Shown in pieces: positions 44,313-56,252 of a stretch of DNA of 64,000 bases. Under the pieces are notes generated by a model, which had not been told where the DNA came from, did not search any database, and worked only from the letters and a program-made list of their open reading frames with translations. The first letter of the stretch is position 1. Every line of letters begins with the position of its first letter. The stretch covers positions 504,848,556-504,912,555 of the forward strand of contig NC_053392.1 of NCBI RefSeq assembly GCF_905171765.1. The letters are read 5' to 3'. A program made the position numbers and the translations under genes. The DNA comes from Bufo bufo (taxonomy: Eukaryota; Chordata; Amphibia; Anura; Bufonidae).

Positions 44313-44994
44313 GGCCTAAGTTAACATCTGCAGGGGAGGTTTCGGCAGGAAAAAGAGGCTGCATCAGCAGTATTTTGTCTGGCAAAATGCTAGAATTGAT
44401 GCTGGAAACCCAACAAACCCCATTATATTCAATAGGATTCAGGTGTCTGGCATATCCTGGATCTGGCAATTCCAGTTTTCTGTTCCTGTGCCAAAACAGA
44501 AAACCAGAATTTTGCTGCAGATGCCAACCTAGCCTTGGCATACAATTCAGATAAAATAGCACAGGATCAACACTTGACGCACAATTATAATGGGCAAGAT
44601 CCAGAATTTCAAGAAATAGTAAACATTATTAGACTCCAATACCAAAGCGTTTTGGGGCATATAACCCCTTTATTAGGTGTAATCAGGCATGTCTTAATAA
44701 AGTCTACTATTTCTTGACATCCCTGATCTTGTCCATTAGGATAGCTTGTGAAGAGTTTCTCTGTGTGTCCTGTTTTCTCTGAATTGTTTTCATATTTGAA
44801 GGCCACTTGGATAATAGTGAACATGGACGCCACAGGTGAATAAGCTTCCACCAAACCTCTTTTATCTGTATTCTGCATCATTGCTGCTACGTACTGTCTG
44901 TTTTTTCCAATATGTGTAATTTAGAGCTGAGAGGACATGGCAACAAAATTGCAACCATACAAGAGTAGTATAACATGGCAGCCATGGTGTAATA
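44313..44994. other. Intron 9, repeat-like
   Basis: 44380-44540 and 44560-44740 contain facing phrases (CAAGATCCAGAATTTCAAGA, TATTTCTTGACATCCCTGAT), probably decayed repeats of unknown class. No gene. Confidence 0.35.
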
Positions 44995-45362
44995 CAAGTG
45001 AAACTCGAATAATTAGAATATTGTGCAAAGTTCCTTTATTTTAGTAATGCAACTGAAAAGGTGAAACTAACATATGAGATAGACTCATTACATGCAAAGC
45101 AAGATATTCCAAGCCTTTATTTGTTATAATTTGGATCATTACGGCTTACAGCTTATGAAACCCCAAAGTCACAATTTTGAGGTCCCCTTTGCTCAGGGGG
45201 TATGGATTAATTTGCTGACTAGAGTGTGACACTTTGAGCCTAGAATATTGAACCTTTTCACAAAATTCTAATTTTAAGCTGCATTAATGTGATTCCTTTT
45301 AATTTGCATTACTGAAATAAATGGACTTTTGCACGATATTCAAATATTTTGAGTTTCACCTG
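44995..45362. mobile_element. Tc1/mariner MITE, copy 2
   Basis: TA flanks at 44993-44994 and 45363-45364. Ends CAAGTGAAACTCGAATAATT and AATATTTTGAGTTTCACCTG. Internally inverted relative to 26995-27362 (for example ATATGAGATAGACTCATTAC here, complement there). 368 bases, non-coding. Confidence 0.92.
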
Positions 45363-45364
45363 TA

Positions 45365-45903
45365 GTGTGACTGGCCAAACATTCATACAAAGCAGCTGCT
45401 CTGGCTCATACGGTGTGGGCGTAAGTGTGGTGTCACCTCTACAACATCAATATGGAAAAGCATAAAGCATATGGAAAGTGGCTGTGTTACTTAGAAAACA
45501 CAAAAAATATCAGGGAAAGCTTTTGGTAGCTGGAGTTCGGTGAGCATTACAGTAATACAATAATCCAACCTAAGACATATCCAAGATATCGCAACAAAAA
45601 ATAACACTAATGTGCACATTGTTCAAGACATTATTATCACCAAATGTTTGTGAGAGGAAGATATAGATACTGTAATATGTCTGGAGTAGCCTCAATGCCT
45701 TACCATAAACCTATTTTCCAAATACTCCATGGGAAAAGACACCTGTTTCCTGACCTGTATAACTATGAATACCTTACATTATGAACAATGGAATGCTACC
45801 CCAGGATAATATGCAATATTGCTCTTTGCTATACAGTATAGGTGAAGACAGCTGTAGGTTGTTGGTGCCTATAGACACCTTCCTGCATAGGACATTTTAT
45901 AGC
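45365..45903. other. Intron 9, nothing recognised
   Basis: AT-rich intron, no element or gene recognised. Confidence 0.45.
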
Positions 45904-45906
45904 TAA

Positions 45907-46152
45907 GGCCTTGTTCACATCAGCGTTCAGCCTTTCCGTTCTCCTGCTCTGTTATAGGAGCAGGAGAACGGAAAGGACGGATTCGGCACATAACTGAGCC
46001 GAGCGGAGCTTACGGACCTCATAGACCCCCATAGACTATAATGGGGTCCTTTAGGTTTCCGCTCAGAAGATGATTTTGGAGCGGAGACAAAAGTCCTGCA
46101 TGCAGGACTTTTGTCTCTGCTCCAAAATGTGAACATAGATGTGAACATAGCC
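45907..46152. repeat. TAA-flanked foldback MITE
   Basis: TAA at 45904-45906 and 46153-46155. Ends GGCCTTGTTCACATCAGCG and ATGTGAACATAGCC. Strong inner palindromes near 45937-45973 and 46092-46125. Confidence 0.85.
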
Positions 46153-46376
46153 TAAAGAACAAACTTAAATTTTGCCCATATTCAGAAACTAGTAGATAAA
46201 GGGCAGTTATTTTTGCCTTCTGCAGTATGAAGCGCTATTTTAAAACTTGTAATGAGGCCCTACTCAACCAGAATCATCGTCATCAGCAAGCATGTGAGGC
46301 TTTTGACTAAGAGCGCATAGTCTGCTAACAACTTATCAGTAGAATCTCAGTACTAAATATCTGTTCAACTTTGTAG

Positions 46377-46440
46377 GATGAACATCCAGATGTTCCAGAA
46401 ACCGCTGTAATTGGTTTTCCTCATGACATCAAAGGAGAAG
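46377..46440 (+). CDS. acss1: ACSS1-type gene, visible exon 10
   Basis: A 64-base exon of 21 codons plus one base, encoding DEHPDVPETAVIGFPHDIKG and a final Glu, the start of the mobile C-terminal domain. The acceptor is CTTTGTAG and the donor GTAAAAT. Family members continue with about 100 to 130 residues including the PKTRSGK catalytic-lysine motif. That part was not recognised in the remaining 17.5 kb, so the next intron is either very long or the following exons were missed. Confidence 0.93.
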
Positions 46441-46653
46441 GTAAAATTTTCAAACTCATATTGTGACTATTTTGCAGTTCCAGTACCAATGCATTAATCA
46501 GATTGCCTTTATTAAACACAGACTGATTTAGTGGGTAAGTAACTCACTAGAGGACATGTAGTAGAAGTGGAATTTCTGGTGCTCTTTAAATGCAGTTAGC
46601 AGACTCAATTTAGTTTTTGGAAAGTCCATACTTGGTTAATTATAAATGTTAGA

Positions 46654-47150
46654 TGTTGGGAACCTGTCATCAACTTTATGCTGACCTCACTGAGGACAGC
46701 ATAAAATAGTGACAGAAATGCAGATTTCAGCGGTGTGTCACTCATGAGCTAAAAGTAAGTGGTTCCCGAGAACCAGCATCCTAATCATTGCAGCACAGGC
46801 CTGGAAAAGAGTCAAATCTACCTGAGAAGAGTCCTGGTTATTCATAATCTCCTGCTCTCTCATCCATCTGCTGATTGGCAGTTCTCTCCTAGAGAGAAAG
46901 GGAGAAAACTAGGTAGAAGACTGTCAATCATCAGCAGGTGGGAGGGGAGAACAGGAATTCATGAATAACCAGGACTCTTCTCAGGTGGCCGGGACTCTTT
47001 TCCAGGCCCAGTCTGCAATGATTGTGATGTTGGTTCTCGGCAACCACTTACTTTTAACTTATAAATGACAGACCCCTGAAATCAACTCACCTGTCTCTAC
47101 TTTATGCTTCCGTTAGTTATGGGCAGCATAAAGTTGATGACAGGTTCCCT
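46654..47150. mobile_element. T2-type MITE
   Basis: The right end TGACAGGTTCCCT is followed by TTAA (47151-47154). The left end has decayed to GGGAACCTGTCATCAACTTT. Arms GACAGCATAAAATAGTGACA and complement-like right arm. Homologous to 53686-54415 but without the MITE nested there. Confidence 0.85.
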
Positions 47151-47154
47151 TTAA

Positions 47155-48010
47155 TAGGTGACTAAGAAGGATTTATACAAAAGAACCATGAGAGCAGTAG
47201 GAGCATGAGACCAAGAATTAGGTTAAGAGCTAAATCACTTTTTAATAGTCATGTCATCATGGGTTGAATATTAAAGAGTAGTCACCTCTCCTGACATGTC
47301 TATTTTAGTAAATGTTCTTATTTCCAATAAAGCAACTATTCTGGATCATCATTTTGTGGAGCTCTAGATTGTACCATTCCTCCATTATTTCTCACGGAAA
47401 TGTATGAATACATTAATAACTAGGTGCTTGCATAAGTGCCTTATCCACAGATGATCATCATAGGTGCTCCAGCCACGCCTGAAGGGAAAGTAAAGGTCCT
47501 ATTACACTGCATGATATTTGGGCAGTGCAAGGGCCGATGGAATACACAGACAGATGCAAACTTTGAATGTTGGAGGAACCATTGCTACCGCAGTCATTCC
47601 TCCCTTATTCTCTTCTATACATTATCAGCGACACATCCCTGATAACACAGGAAGATGTGCTGCCGATAATGGGCGATCATCCTGATGGCTGTTCAGCCAA
47701 CAAGTAAGTGTTTACTCGTTCATCGGCTGCTTGATTATATGGGCCAATTATCACTTGTTCCTGATAATTGGCCCGAAAATCATGCTCTCTAAAAGAGCCT
47801 TAAGTTCCTGCTCCGCCATCCTCAGAACAGACAGTGAAGTTTTTACATCAATGTGCCCATAGTTAAGAGAAATGTAATTTTATACACTAAATGATGTATT
47901 TAATTCTGATGGGTGGTTTTCCTCTGTTTACGCTGGATAGATGAATAGTGCACATGCACAGATCTGCCAAACACAAGGAGTAGAATGGCCTCCTACCAAC
48001 TGACCTTGTT
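47155..48010. other. Intron 10 with a suspected MITE
   Basis: 47492-47801 lies between TAAAGGTCCTATTACACTGC and CTCTAAAAGAGCCTTAA and contains CCAATTATCACTTGTTCCTG facing repeats; probably related to 18672-19005. The rest is unremarkable. Confidence 0.4.
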
Positions 48011-48700
48011 GGATATACAGGGTGGGCCACGAAAAACAGAGCTGTCTCCCTTGAGTGGTTTTATAGGATAATGGATACTGGAGGAATTAAGTACTTATTC
48101 CTTACTGGAGACGCGGGAAGTGGTTTCTGCCAATGGCTATGTAAAAGTTGTGCCCATCTTATCATGTTCAGGAACAACTTCTGTAACACCACACTTTCCA
48201 TCATCTGGACATGAATTTCAGTTTGCTGTTTCAGCTTGGGCACTGTCTGAGTATTAGATTCATAAAGGCGACCCTTCAGGTAACCCCACAGATAAGCCAC
48301 ACACTGTGAGGTCTGGTGACCACAACCCTTTGCTCATCACACTTTCTTCTGTGAATGCTGATTGAACTTGGCACTTGGAACTTGAACTTGGCACTTGAAC
48401 TTGGCACTTGAACTTGGATGTAAGGCAAGTTGCTCAGTCCTACTGGAACAATACTTTCATCATCAGTTAACTTGAATACAATTGCTGGAAGAAGTCTGTG
48501 TACACAGCTGTGTTAACTTTTCACCAAGAATATTTGGGCCCCAATCTGTGTACCGATAGCCATGCACCAAATGCTGATTTTTGGACCATGAAATGTCTCT
48601 TGATGAAGAGAAATTTTCTGTGGGCCAGTACTTATTATTCTGCAAATTAACACACCCGGTTAGATGGAACTACGTTTCATCGGACTTAGAGGCAGATGTA
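48011..48700 (-). pseudogene. Mariner-like (IS630-type) transposase remnant
   Basis: Just inside an end-like CAGGGTGGGCCACGAAAAAC (48019) the minus strand gives, over several frames, SDET then a stop, FHLTGCVNLQNNKYW, WSKNQHLVHGYR, and WGYLKGRLYESNTQTVPKLK. This order (SDE, then the NxxNxYW block, then the W-G-Y-L-K block) is that of mariner-like transposases of the WGYLK type. The second catalytic aspartate was not found. A short GAACTTGGCACTT tandem repeat interrupts it at 48366-48416. Confidence 0.65.
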
Positions 48701-50896
48701 CTAAACCCATAGATGGCATAAAGTTAGACTGTGTAGACCTGCACCAGATTTATCACAGGGGCTCAGGCTGGATTATAAATCTGGTGCAGGGATAGACACT
48801 TTTCTTTGACTCTATACCAACTATTGGATGGCTTACCCTGAGACAGATTTTTACTCCAGAATTGTGGCAGAATTTTGGCACAAAATGGTGATTCTTAGGC
48901 TCATTGACTTCCCACAAAGCATCACCCCCTTTTTGGATGAGTTCGAAAAACTTGGAGAAAGCATAGTTGCTCCAAATTGTCCCACTTTTTAGAGACATTC
49001 TAGGTGCACACACATTAGTAAATCTGGGCCATGATATATTGAAAGTAGAGATGAGCGAATGAGTTCTAACAAATAGATTTGCCTTATCAGCAAAGCTTCT
49101 TCACTTGTGTGGGCCTGTGCCCCACGGGTATAGAAGCCCTGCTGATGAGACAAATGAAATGGAGTCATCCGAATTAGTTTGCTCATCTGTAATTGCAGAG
49201 ATGAGCAGTACATTGCATGTCCAAATGCCCATCTACGATCGTATCCAGTACCCATTATTCCCCTTCTTTAACTTTTGCATACCTGACACTCAGTATGGCT
49301 TTAGATTAAGAAATTTCGGTATACATCAACATTGTCAATTTCCTTGTGCTTGTCATAATCATCTCCTGTATTTATGCAACAATGATGCATGTCCGAACAC
49401 GGGTTTGTCAATTTATTTTTATTTTTTTGCATCAGCCATGGATCCTGTGTTATGCCACATCCACACCAAACCATGTATACTGCTTTTTGCTGGAATGGAA
49501 GTCCTGAAATAGACCACAAAAACAGATCGGTGTTTCCCTGTGCATACATAGTCTTTCTGTATCACAACTCTTTTCTTGCAAATGACATATTAGACACATG
49601 CACAACACTACTGCACTACACACACAGCACCACTGTATTGGCAGGGAAGGATACATGGATACATTAAATTTCCCCAAATACCACCAGTTGTCAAAACACT
49701 CTTATTCTAAAGTCATTGGCATACCATTGCACCCTGTGGCAAGTCTGTTTTAAAATTTAGTTGCTGTAGGTTTTGTCCTGCATTGAAGCCTTGTAATTTA
49801 GGACGCACAAATGTCATTGGTAAGAACAAGGGTCGTAGTTAGTGTCACATGATCTGCTGATGTCAGGACACATCCTACTGCCCTAAGACATGATGGGGCA
49901 GCAGGAAGTAGTATTCAAGCATGGGGGATAAGAGAAAACAGCTCTTTTATAATGAAATCTCTTCCATTCAAGTGAATGGGATGAACAGCTGTAATTACCC
50001 TGCCGCTCCACTACAATCTAGATGGCATGCAGAGGACGCTCACACTAACGCCAAGGCCTCTTTAGACAGCTGATTGACAGGGATGCTGGGAGTTGGACCC
50101 CCACCAATTTGATAAAGTCATCAATATCATGAAACAGGACAATTAGTATAAAGTATTTACTTTACTTATTTACTGGCATGCAGTTTTGCAGATGAAAGCA
50201 GTAAGTAAATGGAATATAAGACAAAACCTTTGGCACCAATATTATATTATCCTTTGTTACAAAGTGGTATGCTAGACATAAAAAAGGTGATGACGAACAA
50301 GTACTCATCAGTGTGCCGTGTTCTAGTTAGTTTAACACTCCACTTATCAACATTGCAGTCAAAACATGGCAGATATGTAAGAGGCTGCCCTCTGAAATCA
50401 CCTCAAGGACAGTTCAGTAAGTTTTAAATATTGAGTCATTAGGGTACTAATACATGGAAACTCCTCTTTGAAGACTATCTAAGGTAATGAGTAACCTTCA
50501 TGTAAGTACCTATGTTATATTGTATAATCCAAGGCTCTTGTGCAGAATGACTGTCATAAATAATTATCACATCCACTTGATTGGAAACTTTTCTTCACAT
50601 CTTTCTATCTGGCACAAGGAATGTTGCAGCACTGACAGTAATGGTGTGGAATATAATAGTGCTTACATAACAACCTCACCAATGACTCTGTTACTTAAGA
50701 TGTCACAGGATTAAGGGTTGCCCAGGATTAGAAAATGGTTTGCACCACTGTCTTGTATTACAATTCAGCCCATGTACCTCAATGGAGATGAGCTGTAATA
50801 CCAGACAGTCCATTGACATGAATGGAGCTTGAAGAAAACCCTTCTTTACAACCTTGGACAAACTCTTCAAATATAAAATGCATCAAATTTCAATGT
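48701..50896. other. Intron 10, MITE debris and unremarkable sequence
   Basis: 48690-49030 has facing CAGATGTACTAAACCCAT and TTAGTAAATCTGGGCC ends. 49045-49195 has AGAGATGAGCGAATGAG facing GTTTGCTCATCTGT, related in style to 3192-3586. 49945-50145 is a decayed T2-like relative (TGGACCCCCACC). Elsewhere no gene or element is evident. Confidence 0.4.
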
Positions 50897-50898
50897 TT

Positions 50899-51170
50899 AA
50901 AGGGATTTTTCAGGTGTTTGATATATTGATGACTTATCCTCAGGATAGATCATCATTATCTGATTGGTGGTGATCTGACTCCCGGCACCCCCACTGATCA
51001 GCTGTTTGAAGAGGCCATGGCTCTCCGGGGAGCACCAAGGCCTCTTCCTAGGCCACTGACACGTGACGTTCATCAATCCCATGGGCTAGGTGCAGCCTTG
51101 TCCCATTCAAGTTAATGGGGCTGAGCTGCAATAGCAAGCACGGCCGCTATACAATAGATAGCTGAACGTA
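50899..51170. repeat. Truncated T2-like foldback relative
   Basis: Starts TTAAAGGGATTTTTCAGG (50898) followed by TTATCCTCAGGATAGATCAT and CCACTGATCAGCTGTTTGAA, matching the left arm of 1061-1531. The right arm is missing, so about half an element. Confidence 0.75.
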
Positions 51171-53681
51171 TATGGGGAAGCCGGGAGGGAGTCGGGATAG
51201 CTTTTGGCCCAACAATGGTTAATCCTAAGTATAGGAACTGAGTATGTGTCAAAAAACAACTTCGGTTGAGGTGAAAAGTTAATGTTTCAACTAAATCATG
51301 CAAGTGTTTGAGAATTCATCTCACATTTATTGTGCAGTCCGTTTACTTTACACCGCTCATAGTTTTTTGTCATTAACCCAGAGTGTATTGCACTAAGGAC
51401 ATATATAGGATCATTTACTCAGCTAAGAATAGTACCAAGCTGTATTTGAGAATAGGTACCTTTACAAGCCTGGAATGTATCCTGCCTCTGGAGGACTTTT
51501 TTGTAGTTTGCCCTTGAAGCGGTATCTGACCTGAGGTAGCACAACAGGCAAGGACTTGGGATCCTGGTAGGAATTATAACAAGCATCAGTGTATGAGAAG
51601 ACTACATGACAGAACAATGAGAGAACAGTGTAAGAGAACTACAGTTAGACCTTATTCACACGTCTGTGTCCCTGATGATGTCTGTGTTTCATCTGTGAAG
51701 ATGTCTGTGAAGGGTTCGTTGTTGGTCTGTATGTCCTGTAAGGGATCGTTTACTTTTAGGGGGTCGCCATCACAGATTACTTCACCAGACAAAGGTAGAA
51801 TGTCCAAACTCGTGTTTTATACCGGACGTTTCAGCAAAACAGGTAATGAAGTCGCAGCTTCAACTCATCGCATGTGACAGCCACACAAAATAATAAACAC
51901 TTGCCTGTCTAGGCTCTAACTAAACATATGATGTGTCTTTCTGACTCACCTATACATCACAGTTCACACACTGTCTCAGGTGCGGGTTTCTCAGCCCAAT
52001 AGTCCAGCAGCCTCCAGGCTGTAGCAAATACAAGTCCCTTTGGGGGATGGTGATCCAGCAGTCCTCCCGACTCTGGCCTTGTGTCCCTTGTGCCGCAGGC
52101 GTCTCTGCGTCCCCCAAATTACAGGCTGTCACTTAGCCTTGTGGTCCCTCAGCCTAGCCCGGCTGAGACCACACACGCAGATACTTAACAGGCCTCTGTT
52201 TCTGGATAACACACTCCCCAGAGTGAGACACACCCAAGATTCAGTAGCAGGATTAAATAGGATCCCTGGACATGAGCATGCCTCAAGTTCCGGACTGGAA
52301 CCTGGGGAACAGGCACCCACCCAACACATTGCCTGTTCCCAGTAAAAGCCCGCCCTAAACTAGCTGAACCAGCTACACTATCTACATGGTGTCCCCCAAC
52401 TATTTTAGTGGACACCTGAACTAGGGCTTTTACTCTACCAAGCCTGGGCCCCTTGGTGACACGCTCCCGGTGCACACAACACCCCTTTTATCCTGCTTCC
52501 CCGTGACATTACTGCACACCTAAATGTTAACATTGCCACAGTCCATTTTTTGCCCTCTGTGTGTTCTCCTTTTCCCAGGTGCACTGCTAGGCCAAAAATT
52601 TATTTACAAACCATCTGAACAGTAAAAGCCACTGACAGAACACAGATGCCACCCGTGTTCTTAATGGGCATCACAGACCAAAGTAGTGCATGTCTCCGGA
52701 AAAAAAAAAAGAATGTGTGGATAAACACTCCAAAATCAATGGATCCATGATCCACTGATGTCTGAAAGAAGCCTTAGAGTTGGACCAGGAGTCAAAGAGA
52801 AGCAGAAAAGTCAAGTAGCCATCCACTCAACTATTGCTTGGGTCAAGCAGGCAGGAATTGGTACAGTAGTGTCACTGATGAAACACAGACTGGATCTGGT
52901 ACTGGAATGTCACAGAATATATTTAATCTGATTGCTTTTCCTGGAGAGAGAAACTATACAGAACAATGATGATACTCAAGCCTCACTACCTGTGGTTCGA
53001 GTCCCTGCCTAAAATAAAAAATAAAAAACTATAATTTTCTCCTGAACCTAGCATAATATAAAAATTAGCACAAAAGGTGTCAATTACGTTGCTAAGCCAG
53101 AGAAAGGCCTGTGCAGTTTATGGTCTTATAATCAAGAGACTAAAGGTTTGTGGGCACTGGGGCAACAATTTGGCTTGGGGGTCCCACGTAACTCCAATAC
53201 CTGTAATGCAATTCAAAGGGTGAAATTGATAGGCATTTTTTTAAATAGAAATCTGCAGCTGAAACTAGGATCATTGATGCAGATTGACCTCCGTATCCAC
53301 ATGCTGATTAGCCCCACTGTAATTCAGTGGAGCTAAACTGTGGCTTTCCAGCTTCTGTCCTGAGTCTGTGAATGGGGTATATACAGTAAAACCCCATTCA
53401 TGTGCATTACCAGTGGAATGCTGGCAAACTCTGCGAATGTATACCAACACATAGTGGTTTACTGCTGGTTAGGTTTTACCATGATTTCTAAAAAGCCACT
53501 TGCTATAATTTTGCAGTAATCGTGGCAACAAACTGCAACTACATATGAATATTCAAATAGGAATTAGCATGCAAAATTCACACCTAAATCCAGTAAAGAA
53601 CCCTCAAAGTGGGAACAGGTCCTTAGACACCTTCGTACTGTGCAGTCATGATGCAGTTTGACCACACCATGTAAATGTACC
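51171..53681. other. Intron 10 with LTR-like and MITE-like blocks
   Basis: 51648 (GACCTTATTCACACGTCTG) to about 52775 (TCTGAAAGAAGCC then TTA) could be one old TWA-type MITE. Inside it 51873-52508 has TGTGACAGCC and CCCGTGACA termini like an LTR, but flanking 5-mers differ. 52776-53681 shows nothing recognisable. Confidence 0.35.
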
Positions 53682-53685
53682 TTAA

Positions 53686-54415
53686 AGGGAACCTGTCATG
53701 AACTTTATGCTGACCTCAATGAGAACAGCATAAAATGGTGACAGAAATGATGATTTCAGCGGTGTGTCACTCATGAGCTAAAAGTCAGTGGTTGCTGAGA
53801 ACCAGCATCATAATCATTGCAGCCCAGGCCTTGAAGAGTCCTGGTTATTCATAATCTCCTGCTCTCCCGCCCATTTGCTGATGATTGGCAGTTCTCTCCT
53901 AGACAGAAAGGGAGAAAACTAGGTAGAAGACTCAATCATCAGCAGGTGGGCAGGGAGAGCAGGAATATATGAATAAGGGCTCATTCAGACGGCCGTATGC
54001 TGTCCGCAAAAATACTGAATGCTATCCGTTTTTTTGCGGATCCGCAAAAAAACGGATCTGCAAAAAAACGGATAGCATTCAGTATTTTTGCGGACCCATA
54101 GACTTCAATGGGGCCATGTCCTGATTTTCACGGACAAGTATAGGACATGTTTCATTTTTTTTGCGGATCCGCAAAAAAACGGATAGCATTCAGTATTTTT
54201 GCGGACAGCATACGGCCGTCTGAATGAGCCCTAACCATGACTCTTCTCAGGTGGCCGTGACTCTTTTCCAGGCCTAGTCTGCAATTTTTGTGATGTTGGT
54301 TCTCGGAAACCACTTACTTTTAACTTTTAAATGACAGACCGCTGAAATCAACTCACTTGTCTGTACTTCATGCTGCCATTAGTATGGGCAGCATAAAGTT
54401 GATGACAGGTTCCCT
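53686..54415. mobile_element. T2-type MITE carrying a nested MITE
   Basis: TTAA at 53682-53685 and 54416-54419. Ends AGGGAACCTGTCATGAACTT and TTGATGACAGGTTCCCT. Closely related to 46654-47150. A TAA-flanked MITE (53977-54231) interrupts it. Confidence 0.92.
53977..54231. repeat. TAA-flanked MITE nested in the T2 element
   Basis: TAA at 53974-53976 and 54232-54234. Ends GGGCTCATTCAGACGGCCGT and complement. Interior GCGGATCCGCAAAAAAACGG repeats and GGACATGTTTCATTTTTTTT. The uninterrupted site in the sibling T2 element reads ATGAATAACCAGGACTC (46957-46973). Confidence 0.93.
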
Positions 54416-54419
54416 TTAA

Positions 54420-54680
54420 GTCTATACTTGGATCTATTGTTTTTTCCATGATTTAGTAGTAGGTTTTTTTTGCAGATTTTTTTGATCATGGCAAAATCTA
54501 ACTTTTGCTATGTTCAAAATTGTGGCATAAATGGTGCACTTTTTTCACAATTAAAATACTAGCAGAAAACCTTGCAATTTTTGCCACAATGTCTATAATT
54601 GGGGCACAAATGGTACGACTTTACTGCAGTTATGTAAATCAAAGCAATAAAACTACAAAATCATGGAAAAATGATTCATG
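54420..54680. other. Intron 10 spacer
   Basis: AT-rich sequence between the T2 element and the next Tc1 copy; nothing recognised. Confidence 0.4.
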
Positions 54681-54682
54681 TA

Positions 54683-56250
54683 CAAACCAGATTCCAAAAA
54701 AGTTGGGACACTATACAAATCGTGAATAAAAACTGAATGCAATGATGTGGAGGTGCCAACTTCTAATATTTTATTCAGAATAGAACATAACTCACGGAAC
54801 AAAAGTTTAAACTGAGAAAATGTACCATTTTAAGGGAAAAATATGTTGAATCAGAATTTCATGGTGTCAACAAATCCCCCAAAAGTTGGGACAAGGCCAT
54901 TTTCACCACTGTGTGGCATCTCCCCTTCTTCTTACAACACTCAACAGACGTCTGGGGACCGAGGAGACCAGTTTCTCAAGTTTAGAAATAGGAATGCTCT
55001 CCCATTCTTGTCTAATACAGGCCTCTAACTGTTCAATCGTCTTGGGCCTTCTTTGTTGCACCTTCCTCTTTATGATGCGCCAAATGTTCTCTATAGGTGA
55101 AAGATCTGGAATGCAGACTGGCCATTTCAGTACCCGGATCCTTCTCCTACGCAGCCATGATGTTGTGATTGATGCAGAATGTGGTCTGGCATTATCTTGT
55201 TGAAAAATGCAGGGTCTTCCCTGAAAGAGATGACGTCTGGATGGGAGCATATGTTGTTCTAGAACCTGAATATATTTTTCTGCATTGATGGTGCCTTTCC
55301 AGACATGCAAACTGCCCATGCCACACGCACTCATGCAACCCCATACCATCAGAGATGCAGGCTTCTGAACTGAGCGTTGATAATAACTTGGGTTGTCTTT
55401 GTCCTCTTTGGTCCGGATGACATGGCGTCCCAGATTTCCAAAAAGAACTTCGAATCGTGACTCGTCTGACCACAGAACAGTCTTCCATTTTGCCACACTC
55501 CATTTTAAATGATCCCTGGCCCAGTGAAAACTCTGGGTTCTTCTTTGCACTGTAGAGTTTCAGCTGGCAACGGCGGATGGCACGGTGGATTGTGTTCACT
55601 GACAATGGTTTCTGGAAGTATTCCTGAGCCCATTCTGTGATTTCCTTTACAGTAGCATTCCTGTTTGTGGTGCAGTGTCGTTTAAGGGCCCGGAGATCAC
55701 GGGCATCCAGTATGGTTTTACGGCCTTGACCCTTACGCACAGAGATTGTTCCAGATTCTCTGAATCTTCGGATGATGTTATGCACAGTTGATGATGATAG
55801 ATGCAAAGTCTTTGCAATTTTTCGCTGGGTAACACCTTTCTGATATTGCTCCACTACCTTTCTGCGCAACATTGTGGGAATTGGTGATCCTCTACCCATC
55901 TTGGCCTCTGAGAGACACTGCCACTCTGAGAAGCTCTTTTTATACCCAATCATGTTGCCAATTGACCTAATTAGTGTTAATTGGTCTTCCAGCTCTTCGT
56001 TATGCTCAAATTTACTTTTTCCAGCCTCTTATTGCTACTTGTCCCAACTTTTTGGGGATTTGTTGACACCGTGAAAATAGGAATCAACGTATTTTTCCTT
56101 TAAAATGATACATTTACTCGGATTAAACGTTTGATCTGTCACCTACGTTCTATTACAAATAAAATATTGACATTTGCCATCTCCACATCATTGCATTCAG
56201 TTTTTATTCACAATTTGTTTAGTGTCCCAACTTTTTTGGAATCCGGTTTG
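54683..56250 (-). mobile_element. Tc1 element, minus strand
   Basis: TA flanks at 54681-54682 and 56251-56252. Ends CAAACCAGATTCCAAAAAAG and CTTTTTTGGAATCCGGTTTG, with GTTGGGACA just inside. A nearly complete transposase gene with a frameshift lies between. Length 1568 bases. Confidence 0.95.
54903..55899 (-). pseudogene. Tc1 transposase (DD34E), one frameshift
   Basis: Starts MGRGSPIPTMLRRKVVEQYQ with helix-turn-helix text (QRKIAKTLHLSSSTVHNIIR) and a second HTH-like part (TVKEITEWAQEYF). The frame shifts near 55545, around KKNPE, and continues as WARDHLKWSVAKWKTVLWSD, QQDNARPHSA and IPDLSPIENIW to RRGDATQW. All three catalytic acids are present with 34 residues between the last two. Apart from the frameshift, length and order are normal. 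Confidence 0.93.
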
Positions 56251-56252
56251 TA

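Larger units (their letters stand above)
166..46440 (+). other. acss1: ACSS1-type acetyl-CoA synthetase gene, internal part (10 exons)
   Basis: Ten exons on the + strand encode a continuous stretch of about 446 residues of an AMP-forming acetyl-CoA synthetase. The family makes acetyl-AMP from acetate and ATP, then acetyl-CoA; the ACSS1 member works in the mitochondrial matrix. Codon phases match at all nine junctions and every visible intron is GT-AG. ACSS1 is preferred over cytosolic ACSS2 because of wording such as [20 protein letters not shown] and [12 protein letters not shown], and because the long ACSS2-type insert before the P-loop is missing. Intron sizes are about 6987, 4102, 100, 1317, 9208, 12239, 449, 6830 and 3703 bases, nearly all filled with transposons. 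The mitochondrial presequence and the C-terminal lysine motif are not in view. ACSS1 identity is from family knowledge, not from a search. Confidence 0.93.

Noticed and set aside
44017..44562. 181-codon minus-strand open frame
   Set aside because: It runs across a TTA-flanked MITE and repeat-like sequence with no domain. A chance frame.
166..46440. Assignment of the gene to ACSS2 (cytosolic)
   Set aside because: The residues around the P-loop and the TWWQTETGG segment follow ACSS1 wording, and the ACSS2-specific insert before the P-loop is absent.
51873..52508. A complete solo LTR
   Set aside because: TGTGACAGCC and CCCGTGACA termini are suggestive, but the flanking 5-mers differ and no second copy was found here.
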